Shown: in pieces, positions 17,503 through 26,618 of the stretch
Position numbering within the stretch: position 1 is the stretch's first letter
Layout of the letters: each line of letters starts with the position of its first letter
Origin: JAGNZR01 sp051659505
GTDB taxonomy: Bacteria; Fusobacteriota; Fusobacteriia; Fusobacteriales; Fusobacteriaceae
NCBI GenBank assembly: GCA_051659505.1
Contig: JBOFOQ010000073.1
Coordinates: 1-64,000 of the forward strand
DNA length: 64,000 nt
Direction: 5' to 3'
Notes under the pieces: generated by a model
Databases searched by the model: none
What the model was told of the DNA's origin: nothing
The model's input: only the letters and a program-made list of their open reading frames with translations
Translations under genes and position numbers: made by a program

Positions 17503-17931
17503 TTAATCACCTATTAGTTGTTGATTTTTCACTAAATCTTCTAAAGTTGTATTAACTAATATTTTTATCATTGCAGCATCTAATTGTCCCCAAATACAAC
17601 CATTATCACAACCTTTTTCTCCACAAAACTCCTTTTTTGATGTACTCTCATTACAATCTATCACTTTTTCATCTTCATCTAAAATTCTGTATAAATCGTG
17701 AAGAGTTATATCTTTTGGATCAAGTAGCATTTTATATCCACCACTTGGTCCTCTTTTTCCTTCTATTATTTTTTCATTTTTCAACTTAAATAATATCTGT
17801 TCCAAATACTGAATAGATATATCCTCCGCTTCAGAAATTTCCTTTATACGCACTAATTTATTTACTTTCCCCTCTTCCACTATATATTTAAGAGCTTTTA
17901 TTCCATATCTAACCTTTGTACTTATTTTCAT
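17503..17931 (-). CDS. Rrf2-family transcriptional regulator with a cysteine cluster
   Basis: A 142-residue winged-helix regulator of the Rrf2/IscR group. The N-terminal TKVRYGIKALKYIVE and the SIQYLEQILFKLK recognition-helix region are characteristic. Four cysteines (93, 103, 108, 112) lie in the loop where IscR-type proteins bind an iron-sulfur cluster, so redox or Fe-S sensing is plausible. The target genes are unknown; iscS or other cluster-assembly genes are not adjacent. The ATG has GGAG 6-7 bases upstream. It lies between ruvB and rsmE. Confidence 0.88.
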   Translation of the reverse strand: MKISTKVRYGIKALKYIVEEGKVNKLVRIKEISEAEDISIQYLEQILFKLKNEKIIEGKRGPSGGYKMLLDPKDITLHDLYRILDEDEKVIDCNESTSKKEFCGEKGCDNGCIWGQLDAAMIKILVNTTLEDLVKNQQLIGD

Positions 17932-17952
17932 AACAACTCCTTTGTAGACTAA

Positions 17953-18954
17953 CTAATTTTTATCTGATTTTTTAGAAAAGTATTCTCTTGCTTTTTCAGT
18001 TACAACTCTTCCTCTATTTGTTCGCTTTATATAACCAATTTTAACTAAATAAGGTTCATAAACCTCTTCAATAGTTCGTTTATCTTCTCCTAGCACTAAA
18101 GATAAAGTTTCTATTCCAACAGGTCCTCCACCGTAATTTTCTATTATAGCCGTTATGATTTCACGGTCCAGTTCATCTAACCCTGAACTATCTATCCCTA
18201 ATATTTCTAAAGCTTCCCCAACTAGTAACTCATTTATACTTCCATCACCTTTTACATCACAATAATCTCTCACTCTTTTTAATATTCTATTAGCAATTCT
18301 AGGTGTACCTCTGCTTCTTAAAGCTATTTTTTCAGCACTTTCAACATTTATTTTAGAGCCTAGAATATTAGCACCTCTTAAAATTATTTTTACAATTTCA
18401 TCATCAGTATAATAATTCATTTTATGAGTCACTCCAAATCTATCTCTTAAAGGTGCACTTAAGAGTCCTGCTTTTGTTGTAGCTCCTATTAAGGTAAAGT
18501 TAGGCAGTTCTATTCTAATAGATCGAGCCGATGGTCCTTTCCCTATTATTATATCCAACTCTCCATCTTCCATAGCAGGATATAAAATTTCTTCTACTGA
18601 TGTATTTAGTCTATGAATTTCATCAATAAATAAAACATCATTCTCTTCTAATGACGTTAATATTGCTGCAAGGTCTCCTGCTTTATCTATTATGGGCCCT
18701 GATGTTATTTTTAAATTAGAGTCCATCTCATTAGCTATTACCCCTGCTAATGTAGTTTTTCCAAGTCCTGGTGGACCATACAACAAAATATGGTCTATAG
18801 AACTACTTCTCTTCTTAGCTGCTTCTATGTATATTCCCATTTTAATTTTTAAAGACTCTTGTCCTATGTAATCTTCCATTTTTTTAGGTCTTAAATTTTT
18901 TTGAACTTCTGCTTCACTTTGAAGCTCGTTTGGAGTTAAAACTCTCTCTTCCAT
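17953..18954 (-). CDS. ruvB: Holliday junction branch-migration helicase RuvB
   Basis: AAA+ motor that drives branch migration with RuvA in recombination repair. Walker A GPPGLGKT is at 60-67, Walker B appears as LFIDEIHRL, sensor motif GATTKAGLLSAPLRDRFG follows, and the C-terminal winged helix has GGGPVGIETLS. The length of 333 is standard. ruvA and ruvC are not adjacent. AGGAG precedes the ATG. It is followed closely by the Rrf2 regulator and preceded by the DUF445 gene, a gap of about 21 bases on each side. Confidence 0.96.
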   Translation of the reverse strand: MEERVLTPNELQSEAEVQKNLRPKKMEDYIGQESLKIKMGIYIEAAKKRSSSIDHILLYGPPGLGKTTLAGVIANEMDSNLKITSGPIIDKAGDLAAILTSLEENDVLFIDEIHRLNTSVEEILYPAMEDGELDIIIGKGPSARSIRIELPNFTLIGATTKAGLLSAPLRDRFGVTHKMNYYTDDEIVKIILRGANILGSKINVESAEKIALRSRGTPRIANRILKRVRDYCDVKGDGSINELLVGEALEILGIDSSGLDELDREIITAIIENYGGGPVGIETLSLVLGEDKRTIEEVYEPYLVKIGYIKRTNRGRVVTEKAREYFSKKSDKN

Positions 18955-18975
18955 AATTCTCCTATTTTTAGAGGT

Positions 18976-19578
18976 TTAAATTAAAAAACTTATCCCTACT
19001 TGAATAACTCCTATAATAGCACCTAGTACTGCACCTATAATTTCTATGTGCTTTAGCTCATTCTTAGCCAATGTAAAAGTTATTTTCTCCAATTCATCTA
19101 ATGAAAATGCATCGATATTTTTTATTATTATCTTTTCTAAATCAACATTTTCCTCTAAAGTTAAAAATATAGTTTCTATTATTTCGTCTCGGTTATCTAG
19201 TATAATTTCTTTTATTGAATTATTTATTTTATCAACTACAGAATCTGATAAAAACATTGCTGCCATTGGAAATTGTTTTATTATCTCTGGTTTTATTCTT
19301 CCACCTAATATTTTATCAACTATATTCTCTAATTGACTTCCTAACTCCTCTTTATTCATAGAGTTTAAAATATCTTTCATTGAAATAACTTGATTTTTTA
19401 TAGTTTCTGCTAATTTAACTCCTATCTCATGTTTTCTTTTAGGGATCACACCTTGAATTTTAAAAAATAAAACTCTCACTTCTCTATGTGGTTTAAAAAG
19501 CATTTTTATTGCTATATAATTAGTTATCCATCCAATTAAAGAGCCTATAATTATTATCAGTATAGCTTTTATTAACAT
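18976..19578 (-). CDS. DUF445-family membrane protein
   Basis: Membrane protein of 200 residues with one hydrophobic helix at each end: the N-terminal one runs into IGWITNYIAIKMLFKP, the family signature, and the C-terminal one is GAVLGAIIGVIQVGISF. The middle is a helical extracytoplasmic or cytoplasmic region with a GVIPKRKHEIG motif. This is the short form of the YheB/DUF445 group, which is found in several lineages; no biochemical function is known. AAGGGG precedes the ATG. It is the first gene after the rpsA terminator. Confidence 0.85.
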   Translation of the reverse strand: MLIKAILIIIIGSLIGWITNYIAIKMLFKPHREVRVLFFKIQGVIPKRKHEIGVKLAETIKNQVISMKDILNSMNKEELGSQLENIVDKILGGRIKPEIIKQFPMAAMFLSDSVVDKINNSIKEIILDNRDEIIETIFLTLEENVDLEKIIIKNIDAFSLDELEKITFTLAKNELKHIEIIGAVLGAIIGVIQVGISFLI

Positions 19579-19651
19579 GTTTAATTACCCCTTATAATTT
19601 TATTACTAATCTAGTAAACATTCTACCATAAATCCTAATTTTTTTCAAATT

Positions 19652-19680
19652 AAAAATGAGGGAATTCATCCCTCATTTTT
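19652..19680 (-). terminator. Rho-independent terminator after rpsA
   Basis: A perfect 12-bp stem (AAAAATGAGGGA) with a 5-base loop and a T run on both strands begins 12 bases after the rpsA stop codon. Confidence 0.88.
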
Positions 19681-19691
19681 AATTTATAAAT

Positions 19692-21305
19692 TTATTTTGA
19701 GCTTGATTCTGAATACTTTTCAATCAGTTCTTTCTCTTCTGTTTTTGCTGTATCTAATTCAAGTTTTTTTATAGACATTTTTATCTTCTTTTTTTCTTTA
19801 TCTATTTCGATAATTTCAGCAGTTATAGATTGTCCTACTTGAAATTTATCTTTTAAATTTTTAATAAAATCCTTTGAGGCTAATTGAGTTGGAATAAAAC
19901 CATCTATTCCTTTTTCTAAATTTACAAACATTCCAAAATCCATTATAGTTTTTATATCTTTTTGAACTTTATCTCCGATTTTATAAATTTCTACGACTTT
20001 ATCCCAAGGACTTTTTTGTAATATTTTTATACTACCTTTAATTTTATTTTCTTCTTTATTTAATTCACTAACTTCAAATTCAATAATTTCACCTATTTTA
20101 TATTTTGGTATCTCTTCACCTTGCCAAGATACGTCAGATTGGTGTATAAAAGCATCTACTCCATTCCCGATTTCTACAAATATTCCAAAATTTTTAATTT
20201 CTAATATTTTACCAGATAACTTAGTTCCCGGTGCAAATTTTTCCGTTGCATTTGCCCAAGGATTTTCACTAAGTTGCTTTATTCCTAACTTTAATTTTCT
20301 TCCACTTGCATCAAAATCCATAATTTTAACTTTTACAACATCTCCAATTTTAACAAAATCAGAAACATTTATTTTTTTCTTATTCCATGTGAAATCTGAA
20401 GCGTGCACTAATCCTTCTACTCCTGAAGTAACCTCTACAAACACTCCGTATGGAACTACTCTAGTTATTTTCCCTTCTACTATTTCTCCAATTGTTACAG
20501 TTTCTTTAGCAACTTCCCAAGGATTTCTAGTTAACATTTTTATAGATAATTTCAGATTCTTTTTCTCTAAATCTATAGCTAAAACTTTACATTGAATTTT
20601 ATCTCCAGAATTATAGATACCTTTAACAGAATCTATTTTTTTCCAAGATATTTCAGAAATATGAACAAATCCTCTTACAGAACCATATCTAATATTTACC
20701 CCAAACTCAAGTACATCTGAAACATCACAATCTAGAATATCTCCAATTGTTATAGCCGCTAACTCTTCAGCACCTTTTAACAGAGTAATATCTTTTTTAG
20801 AGAAAGTAACTCTTTTCCCTTTTTTATCCATTTTTATATCTTTAACCATTACATCTATTAATTTTCCAGCTGCATTTTCTGAATCTTTCATTGGTATTTC
20901 AGATAAAGAGTTTGGTAAGAATCCTTGTTGTTTCATAAATTCAAGAATATATCCACCATTTATTTTTTTTATAATTTTACAATTTAGAATTTCTTTTGTT
21001 TCAAAAGCTTGCTCTACAATTTTCATTCCTTCTTCCATATCTACTCTTCTTCTAGAACCTACTAAAAACTCTCCATCTTCAGTTTCTCCAATTAAAAGAA
21101 CATCAATTTCGTCTCCAAGATTATACCCTTCTAATTCTTCTGTTCTAACTCTTATTGCAGTTGGTTGCCCTGCTGCATCTAAATAAGCAAAATTCCTATC
21201 AACTTGTGATATTTTCGCTGTTACTTTTACCTTTCCCTTTTCCTCTGGCGGAAGATATTCGTTTAATAAAGCTTCAAATTCGTTGTACTGATCCATGTTA
21301 GACAT
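19692..21305 (-). CDS. rpsA: 30S ribosomal protein S1, six S1 domains
   Basis: Binds mRNA and helps start translation. Six S1/OB repeats can be read: about 20-85, 110-175, 190-260, 275-345, 360-430 and 445-520; the third to fifth each contain the classic GVFVEV...GLVHxSD-like core. The last 20 residues are charged. The ATG overlaps the end of ispH by 8 bases, and its AAGGGGG site lies inside ispH, so the two are translationally coupled. In clostridia and in Fusobacterium nucleatum I recall ispH and S1 as one fused gene, so the separated but overlapping arrangement is worth noting. Confidence 0.93.
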   Translation of the reverse strand: MSNMDQYNEFEALLNEYLPPEEKGKVKVTAKISQVDRNFAYLDAAGQPTAIRVRTEELEGYNLGDEIDVLLIGETEDGEFLVGSRRRVDMEEGMKIVEQAFETKEILNCKIIKKINGGYILEFMKQQGFLPNSLSEIPMKDSENAAGKLIDVMVKDIKMDKKGKRVTFSKKDITLLKGAEELAAITIGDILDCDVSDVLEFGVNIRYGSVRGFVHISEISWKKIDSVKGIYNSGDKIQCKVLAIDLEKKNLKLSIKMLTRNPWEVAKETVTIGEIVEGKITRVVPYGVFVEVTSGVEGLVHASDFTWNKKKINVSDFVKIGDVVKVKIMDFDASGRKLKLGIKQLSENPWANATEKFAPGTKLSGKILEIKNFGIFVEIGNGVDAFIHQSDVSWQGEEIPKYKIGEIIEFEVSELNKEENKIKGSIKILQKSPWDKVVEIYKIGDKVQKDIKTIMDFGMFVNLEKGIDGFIPTQLASKDFIKNLKDKFQVGQSITAEIIEIDKEKKKIKMSIKKLELDTAKTEEKELIEKYSESSSK

Positions 21306-22170
21306 TCAAGTGCCCCCTTATTTTATTTTCTATTTTTTTTATTATCTCTTCAGGTGTCGAAGCCCCTGCTGTAATACCTATTTTTTTTACTCCTTTAAAC
21401 CATGACATCACTAATTCATCTTCACTACTCAATAATTTTGTATTTTCATTTATCACAGAAGAAATTTCATACAGTTTTTTTGTATTAGAACTTTTCTTTC
21501 CTCCAACTATCAAAATTATATCAGTTTTTTTCGCTAACTCTTCCACAGCAACTTGCCTTTCTTGAGTAGCACCACATATCTTATTAAATATATTAACATT
21601 CAAGTGACTATTTTCCAAGTGATTTTTTATTTCTTTTATTTTTTCTTTATTTAAAGTTGTCTGAGTTAGTAAAGAATATTGTTTTTTTTCATCAATATTA
21701 AATTTTTTTAGCTCTTCTAAATCTTTAAATATATGAATATTTTTACCAAAAGAGATAATCCCTTCAACTTCTGGATGATTTTTATCTCCTATAAATATTA
21801 TATCATTATTTTTATTTTCTCTCTCTATAATTTTTTTTCTAATATTTTTTACAAAAATGCAAGCTGCATCTTCTAACTTAACTTTTTTTTCCACAAGCTT
21901 TTCATACACTTCTTTTTTTGTTCCGTGAGCTCTTACAATAACAACATCTTCCTCTGTTAAAATAACTCTTTCTAAAATAATATCCTCTTCAGTTATCATT
22001 TTAAAACCTATTTCTTCTAATTTTCTAACTACATGCTCATTATGAACAATCATACCTAGCAAATAGACGTTGAAACCTTGTTTTACTCTTTCTACATATT
22101 TGTAGCAAGTGTCTACTGCCACTTTAACTCCAATACAAAAACCCATTTTTTCAGCTCTTATAATCTCCAT
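21298..22170 (-). CDS. ispH: 4-hydroxy-3-methylbut-2-enyl diphosphate reductase
   Basis: Last enzyme of the MEP pathway, an iron-sulfur protein that gives isopentenyl and dimethylallyl diphosphate. The three cluster cysteines are C12 (GFCIGV), C104 (in DAACIFVKN) and C199 (KICGATQERQ). VRAHGT and the SSNTKKL motif for diphosphate binding are present. The length of 290 is that of the free enzyme, not of an S1 fusion. The ATG follows GGAGTAAA, which overlaps the stop of ptsH, and the end overlaps rpsA. All three genes therefore form a tight transcription unit. Confidence 0.94.
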   Translation of the reverse strand: MEIIRAEKMGFCIGVKVAVDTCYKYVERVKQGFNVYLLGMIVHNEHVVRKLEEIGFKMITEEDIILERVILTEEDVVIVRAHGTKKEVYEKLVEKKVKLEDAACIFVKNIRKKIIERENKNNDIIFIGDKNHPEVEGIISFGKNIHIFKDLEELKKFNIDEKKQYSLLTQTTLNKEKIKEIKNHLENSHLNVNIFNKICGATQERQVAVEELAKKTDIILIVGGKKSSNTKKLYEISSVINENTKLLSSEDELVMSWFKGVKKIGITAGASTPEEIIKKIENKIRGHLNV

Positions 22171-22171
22171 T

Positions 22172-22441
22172 TTACTCCTCGTTGAATTTTTTAATCTCTA
22201 CAAGGTCTCTTAAAGCTTCTAATAATTGTTCTTCATCTTCTCCATCAGCTTCTAAAACTAATTTTCTTCCTTGCTCAGCAGCTAAAAGCATTAATCCCAT
22301 AATACTTTTACCATTTATTTCTTCATCATCGCATTTCACTAATATTTCAGCTTCAAATTCTGATGCAACTTGAACAAATAAAGATGATGGTCTCGCATGT
22401 AATCCAGCTTTGTTTTTTATTTCCACTATTATAGTTTTCAC
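22172..22441 (-). CDS. ptsH: Phosphocarrier protein HPr
   Basis: Carries phosphate from enzyme I to the sugar-specific enzymes II of the phosphotransferase system. The active His15 stands in GLHARP and the regulatory Ser46 in NGKSIMGL, so it could also be phosphorylated by HPr kinase, as in Gram-positive bacteria. The 89 residues are the usual length. The start is GTG with AGGTAGG upstream. It sits between ptsI (83 bases away, upstream) and ispH (1 base), so carbon uptake and isoprenoid/translation genes share a transcript. Confidence 0.95.
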   Translation of the reverse strand: MKTIIVEIKNKAGLHARPSSLFVQVASEFEAEILVKCDDEEINGKSIMGLMLLAAEQGRKLVLEADGEDEEQLLEALRDLVEIKKFNEE

Positions 22442-22507
22442 TTGAAATACCTACCTTTTTATCGTAATATTTATAATTATATATAATATAATTTTTATCA
22501 ACATTAT

Positions 22508-22516
22508 ATTATACCA
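22508..22516 (-). promoter_or_regulatory. Extended -10 promoter candidate for ptsH
   Basis: In the 83-base gap before ptsH the minus strand has TGGTATAAT, an extended -10 element. No good -35 is seen, as expected for that promoter class. It would allow ptsH-ispH-rpsA to be transcribed apart from ptsI. Confidence 0.4.
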
Positions 22517-22524
22517 CTATATTT

Positions 22525-24258
22525 CTATTTTTTTAAATATCCTTTTAATATTTTTTTTATTTCTTCAGAATTTTCTGCTTTTAATATTTCTTCTCTTATT
22601 ACTTTTAGCTCAGATATATTTATTTTTCTAACAACACTTCTTGCTTTAGCGACTGAAGAACGTACCATACTTAAGTCGTATATTCCCAGACTTAAAAACG
22701 CTACTATCCCCATTTCTTCCCCTGCCATTTCCCCACAAACTGAAACATTTTTATTATTTTTTTTTGCAGCATCAGCAACAAAAGATATTGCTTTTAGCAC
22801 TGAGGGGTCATAAGGATCATAAAAATCAGCTAAATCCTCTGATAATCTGTCTGTTGCTAATATATATTGGGTTAAATCATTTGTTCCTATACTGAAAAAA
22901 TCTACATGTTTTGAAAATTGTTCAGCCATTAAAGAAACTGATGGAACCTCTACCATTATTCCTTCTTTTATATTTTCATTATATGGAATTCCTTCATTTT
23001 TCAATTCATCTTTACACTGTTTTAATATTTCTTTCACATCTAAAAGTTCTTTTATTTTTGTTATCATTGGATACATTATTTTTATTTTTTTTCCATAGGC
23101 AACTCTTAAGATAGCTCTTAGTTGTATTTTTAAAATCTCTGTATTTAGTAAACTATGTCTTATTCCTCTAATTCCTAAAAAGGGATTACTTTCTTCTTTC
23201 ATTTCGTAGTAAGAAAGCTTTTTATCAGCACCTATATCTAGAGTTCTTATTACAACTTCTTTTTCTTTGGCTATATTCCCTATTAATTCTTCATAAATTT
23301 CAATTTGCTGCTCTTCTTTTAAAAATTCTGTTGATTCCATGTACATAAGTTCTGTTCTAAAAAGCCCTACACCATCAGCTTTATTTTTTTCTATATCTAA
23401 TAAATCAATCATTCCTGCTACATTTATTTTTAGACTTATTTTTACCCCATCTTTTGTTTCACACGGCAGATTCAATGATTTTTCCTGTTCTTCTTTTTCT
23501 AACTGTATATTTTTTTTAAGAATTTTATAGTCCGCTACAGTTTTACTATCTGGTGAAATTATAATCTTTTCAAATTTCTTTCGTGCATCTAGTATTATTT
23601 CTTCATTTTCTGGGAACTTTTGGTATAAAACATTATTAATTCCCATTAACATAGGTATTCCTAAACTTTTAGCTAAAATAGCAACATGAGAGGTTTCACC
23701 ACCATTTTCTAAAATTATTCCTTTAAACACTATATTTTCATGTATCGAATCTAGCAGTTCTGAAGGAAGCATTTCTTGAGCTACAAATATTTTTCCACTC
23801 ATATCTTTTTTATGTTTTTTATCATTTACTAAATTTTCTAAAATTCTTTCAGATATATCTTTCACATCTGATTTCCTTTGATTGTATACAGGGTCTTCCA
23901 ACTGTTCAAACAGATTAAAATATTTATCTGATATTTTTTTTACAGCATACTCTGCATTTGCATTTTCAGCTCTCATTATTTTTTCTATATCCTTTATATA
24001 CATAGGATCGTCTAACATTACTATATGTGCCATTAAAATATCTAATTCTTTCTTTTTTAATTTATTTTTTAAACTTTGCTTTAATCTTCTTATATCTTCT
24101 TTTGACTTTTCCATGGATTTTTTCCAACGAACTATTTCTTCTTCTATTTTTGATGGTTCAATTGTTTTTTTCTCCACATTAAATTCTTTAGGTTTGTGAA
24201 TAAATACTTCTCCTATAACCACTCCTTCACAAGCGGTCTTTCCTTTTATTTCTAACAT
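22525..24258 (-). CDS. ptsI: Phosphotransferase system enzyme I
   Basis: Takes phosphate from phosphoenolpyruvate and passes it to HPr. The active His191 lies in NGGETSHVAILAKS, and the PEP-binding region includes GVGLFRTELMYM and SIGTNDLTQY. The length of 577 is typical. It is separated from glgX by only 9 bases with TAGGGGGA before its ATG, so it is likely transcribed with glgX. This is an unusual but sensible neighbour: glycogen use and sugar uptake. Confidence 0.96.
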   Translation of the reverse strand: MLEIKGKTACEGVVIGEVFIHKPKEFNVEKKTIEPSKIEEEIVRWKKSMEKSKEDIRRLKQSLKNKLKKKELDILMAHIVMLDDPMYIKDIEKIMRAENANAEYAVKKISDKYFNLFEQLEDPVYNQRKSDVKDISERILENLVNDKKHKKDMSGKIFVAQEMLPSELLDSIHENIVFKGIILENGGETSHVAILAKSLGIPMLMGINNVLYQKFPENEEIILDARKKFEKIIISPDSKTVADYKILKKNIQLEKEEQEKSLNLPCETKDGVKISLKINVAGMIDLLDIEKNKADGVGLFRTELMYMESTEFLKEEQQIEIYEELIGNIAKEKEVVIRTLDIGADKKLSYYEMKEESNPFLGIRGIRHSLLNTEILKIQLRAILRVAYGKKIKIMYPMITKIKELLDVKEILKQCKDELKNEGIPYNENIKEGIMVEVPSVSLMAEQFSKHVDFFSIGTNDLTQYILATDRLSEDLADFYDPYDPSVLKAISFVADAAKKNNKNVSVCGEMAGEEMGIVAFLSLGIYDLSMVRSSVAKARSVVRKINISELKVIREEILKAENSEEIKKILKGYLKK

Positions 24259-24267
24259 GAATTCCCC

Positions 24268-26283
24268 CTAAGTTGTTATTTTTTTATTTTTAGCTATAAA
24301 AATAGCAGAACTTCTTCTTGATACACTGTATTTTCCATTAAAAATAGCTATTGTTTTTTCTAAAAACGATTCTTTCCCTTGCTTTTCTGTATCAGAAATT
24401 ACGTGCCATTCTTTACCATGAATAACAGGTAGTTCAAACTCTAAATTTTTATAATATGAGTTAAAAGCAACATATATTTCAGCATTTTTTTCATACTCAA
24501 ACATAAATGCAACAGAGTGAGACTCATAAGATAAATCTGGAATCCAAGCTTTTACACCGTGAACCGATATTTCTCCTAGACGTGTATAATGTTTCTTTTC
24601 TTTTAATCCCTTATGTATTTTTCTAAATTTAATCATTTTTGTTAAAAAATAGGTTATTTCAGAATATTCCTCTGCTCTCTCCCAATCTAACCAATTGATT
24701 TTATTATCTTGGCAGTAGCAATTATTATTCCCCTTTTGCGTTTTCCCTATTTCATCTCCCATTAATATCATTGGTATTCCTCTTGATATAAGAAGAAGCA
24801 TCATTAAATTTTTAATTTGTTTTATTCTTAACTTATTAACTTTATCACAACTTGTTTCCCCTTCTAATCCGTGATTCCAAGAGTTATTATCATTTTCACC
24901 ATCTCTATTATTTTCACCATTTTCTAGATTATTTTTTTTCGTATAAGAAACTAAATCAAACATTGTAAAACCATCATGAGCAGTTATAAAATTCAGACTA
25001 TTCAAAGAACTTTTTCCTGAGTTTTTAAATATATCAAAACTTCCCATAACTCTTTGAATCAACTCATTTATCACACCTGTATCACCTTTTATAAATTTTC
25101 TGGTAGTATCTCTAAATTTTCCATTCCACACACTCCAGTTTTCAGGAAATTCATCCATAAAATAACCGTTTCCTGCATCCCAAGGTTCTGTCATTATTTT
25201 TGCTTTGGAGAGAATTATATCATTGGAAATATCATTTAATAATGAGTTTTTAGAACCTAACCACTCTCCTGTTTCTCCTCTTCCCATTATCGCTCCTAAA
25301 TCAAATCTAAATCCATCGACACCTACTTTATCATACCAATATCTAAGTGAATCTATTATCATTGATTTCACAACTGGATGATTGCAGTTCATTGTATTTC
25401 CTGTTCCAGAATAATTTAAGTATTCACCAGTTTTTTTATCTAGAAGATAAAATATTTCTTTATCCATCTCTTTAAAGTTAAATGTTTCTCCTTTTTCATT
25501 TCCTTCTGCTGTATGATTATATACTACATCTAAAATAACTTCTATTCCATTTTTATGAAAAAGATCAACTAACTCTTTAAATTCTTTTAGTGGTTCTTCA
25601 TATCTCCCTTTTATATTATTTAATTCTGAATAATATCTTGAACTTACTGCAAAAAACCCTATTGGATTATATCCCCAAACATTTTTAAGGGGTTCTTTAG
25701 TTAAAGGGGCCGTCCCTATTACAAAATCATCAAATTCAAAAACTGGTAAAATTTCCACTGTTGTTATTCCTAATTTTTTCAAATATTCTATTTTTTCCAT
25801 TACTCCTTTATATGTTCCTGGAAATTCTACTTTTGAAGTGGGGCTTTTTGTGAAAAGAGATATGTGCATTTCATAAATAATAGTATCTTCTAACAAGATA
25901 TTCGGTCTTTTTATTTCTCTATTTAAAAAATTATCGTTAATAATTACAGCTTTTTGAAATCCCATTTCTTTTTTTTCTGTATAAGCTCTAGAATAGGGAT
26001 CAATTATATGTTGTTTTTTCTTTGAATTTAACTTATCATCTCTGCACATGTTCCAAGTGTAAAACATATTCTCTTTTAATCCCTCTATAAAAACATGCCA
26101 AATATCACCAGTTCTATTTTTATTAGAAATCAATTTATAAGAAAAAATTGGAATTTCTGAATTTTCCTCATGAAAAATGTTAAGCACTACTTCTTTTGAG
26201 CCTCTTGAAAATATTCCAAAATTAACTCCAGCTTCTTTAACAATAGACCCTAGTTTGCATTCTCCTCTCTCAACTCCATACAT
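24268..26283 (-). CDS. glgX: Glycogen debranching enzyme GlgX (GH13 isoamylase type)
   Basis: Cleaves alpha-1,6 branches of glycogen or limit dextrin. An N-terminal CBM48-like domain (1-120) precedes the GH13 barrel. The four conserved regions are DVVYNHT, GFRFDLGA (nucleophile Asp), TEPWDAG (acid/base Glu) and AHDGFTMFD; WGYNP precedes them. The segment GDEIGKTQKGNNNCYCQDN is characteristic of GlgX. The length of 671 fits. AAAGGAG precedes the ATG. No other glycogen genes are near. Between 58 and 97 bases upstream of its start lies a tandem A/T repeat. Confidence 0.92.
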   Translation of the reverse strand: MYGVERGECKLGSIVKEAGVNFGIFSRGSKEVVLNIFHEENSEIPIFSYKLISNKNRTGDIWHVFIEGLKENMFYTWNMCRDDKLNSKKKQHIIDPYSRAYTEKKEMGFQKAVIINDNFLNREIKRPNILLEDTIIYEMHISLFTKSPTSKVEFPGTYKGVMEKIEYLKKLGITTVEILPVFEFDDFVIGTAPLTKEPLKNVWGYNPIGFFAVSSRYYSELNNIKGRYEEPLKEFKELVDLFHKNGIEVILDVVYNHTAEGNEKGETFNFKEMDKEIFYLLDKKTGEYLNYSGTGNTMNCNHPVVKSMIIDSLRYWYDKVGVDGFRFDLGAIMGRGETGEWLGSKNSLLNDISNDIILSKAKIMTEPWDAGNGYFMDEFPENWSVWNGKFRDTTRKFIKGDTGVINELIQRVMGSFDIFKNSGKSSLNSLNFITAHDGFTMFDLVSYTKKNNLENGENNRDGENDNNSWNHGLEGETSCDKVNKLRIKQIKNLMMLLLISRGIPMILMGDEIGKTQKGNNNCYCQDNKINWLDWERAEEYSEITYFLTKMIKFRKIHKGLKEKKHYTRLGEISVHGVKAWIPDLSYESHSVAFMFEYEKNAEIYVAFNSYYKNLEFELPVIHGKEWHVISDTEKQGKESFLEKTIAIFNGKYSVSRRSSAIFIAKNKKITT

Positions 26284-26340
26284 CAGTGTCTCTCCTTTAC
26301 GCTAAATTTTAGATTAAATAACAATATTCTTCATTTTTTT

Positions 26341-26380
26341 TATTTATTTTTATTTATTTTTATTTATTTTTATTTATTTT
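26341..26380. repeat. Four tandem copies of TATTTATTTT
   Basis: Four perfect 10-bp copies, flanked by related but imperfect T/A-rich sequence to about 26395. It lies where the glgX promoter would be expected. Confidence 0.9.
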
Positions 26381-26505
26381 TTTATTTATTTACATTTCTT
26401 TTTCTTTATATTATAGCACATTTTCACCAATTTTTTTTTCATTTTAAGTTTTTTTAACATTTTAATATATTTTATTTTTTTTTAACTTTTAATAATTTAA
26501 AAAGC

Positions 26506-26534
26506 TTGAAAAAAACCATAATTCATTGTACAAT
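26506..26534 (+). promoter_or_regulatory. Promoter of obgE
   Basis: TTGAAA, 17-bp spacer, TACAAT, followed by an 84-base leader to the ATG at 26619. Both elements match the sigma-70 consensus at five and five of six positions respectively. Confidence 0.6.
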
Positions 26535-26618
26535 ATACTGATTATAATTGTGAAAATTTCTTTTATTTATATTATGATATTTACATAAATTTAAAATAAG
26601 GTTTTACAGGAGATAAAA

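Larger units (their letters stand above)
26284..26618. other. Divergent intergenic region between glgX and obgE
   Basis: This 335-base gap holds a four-copy 10-bp repeat on the glgX side and a good promoter on the obgE side. Apart from these it is homopolymer-rich A/T sequence. I see no coding frame, tRNA or hairpin of note. Confidence 0.7.

Noticed and set aside
21298..21305. Frameshift joining ispH and rpsA
   Set aside because: Both genes have proper ends, a separate ATG and an AAGGGGG ribosome site for rpsA; a real overlap is the simpler reading.
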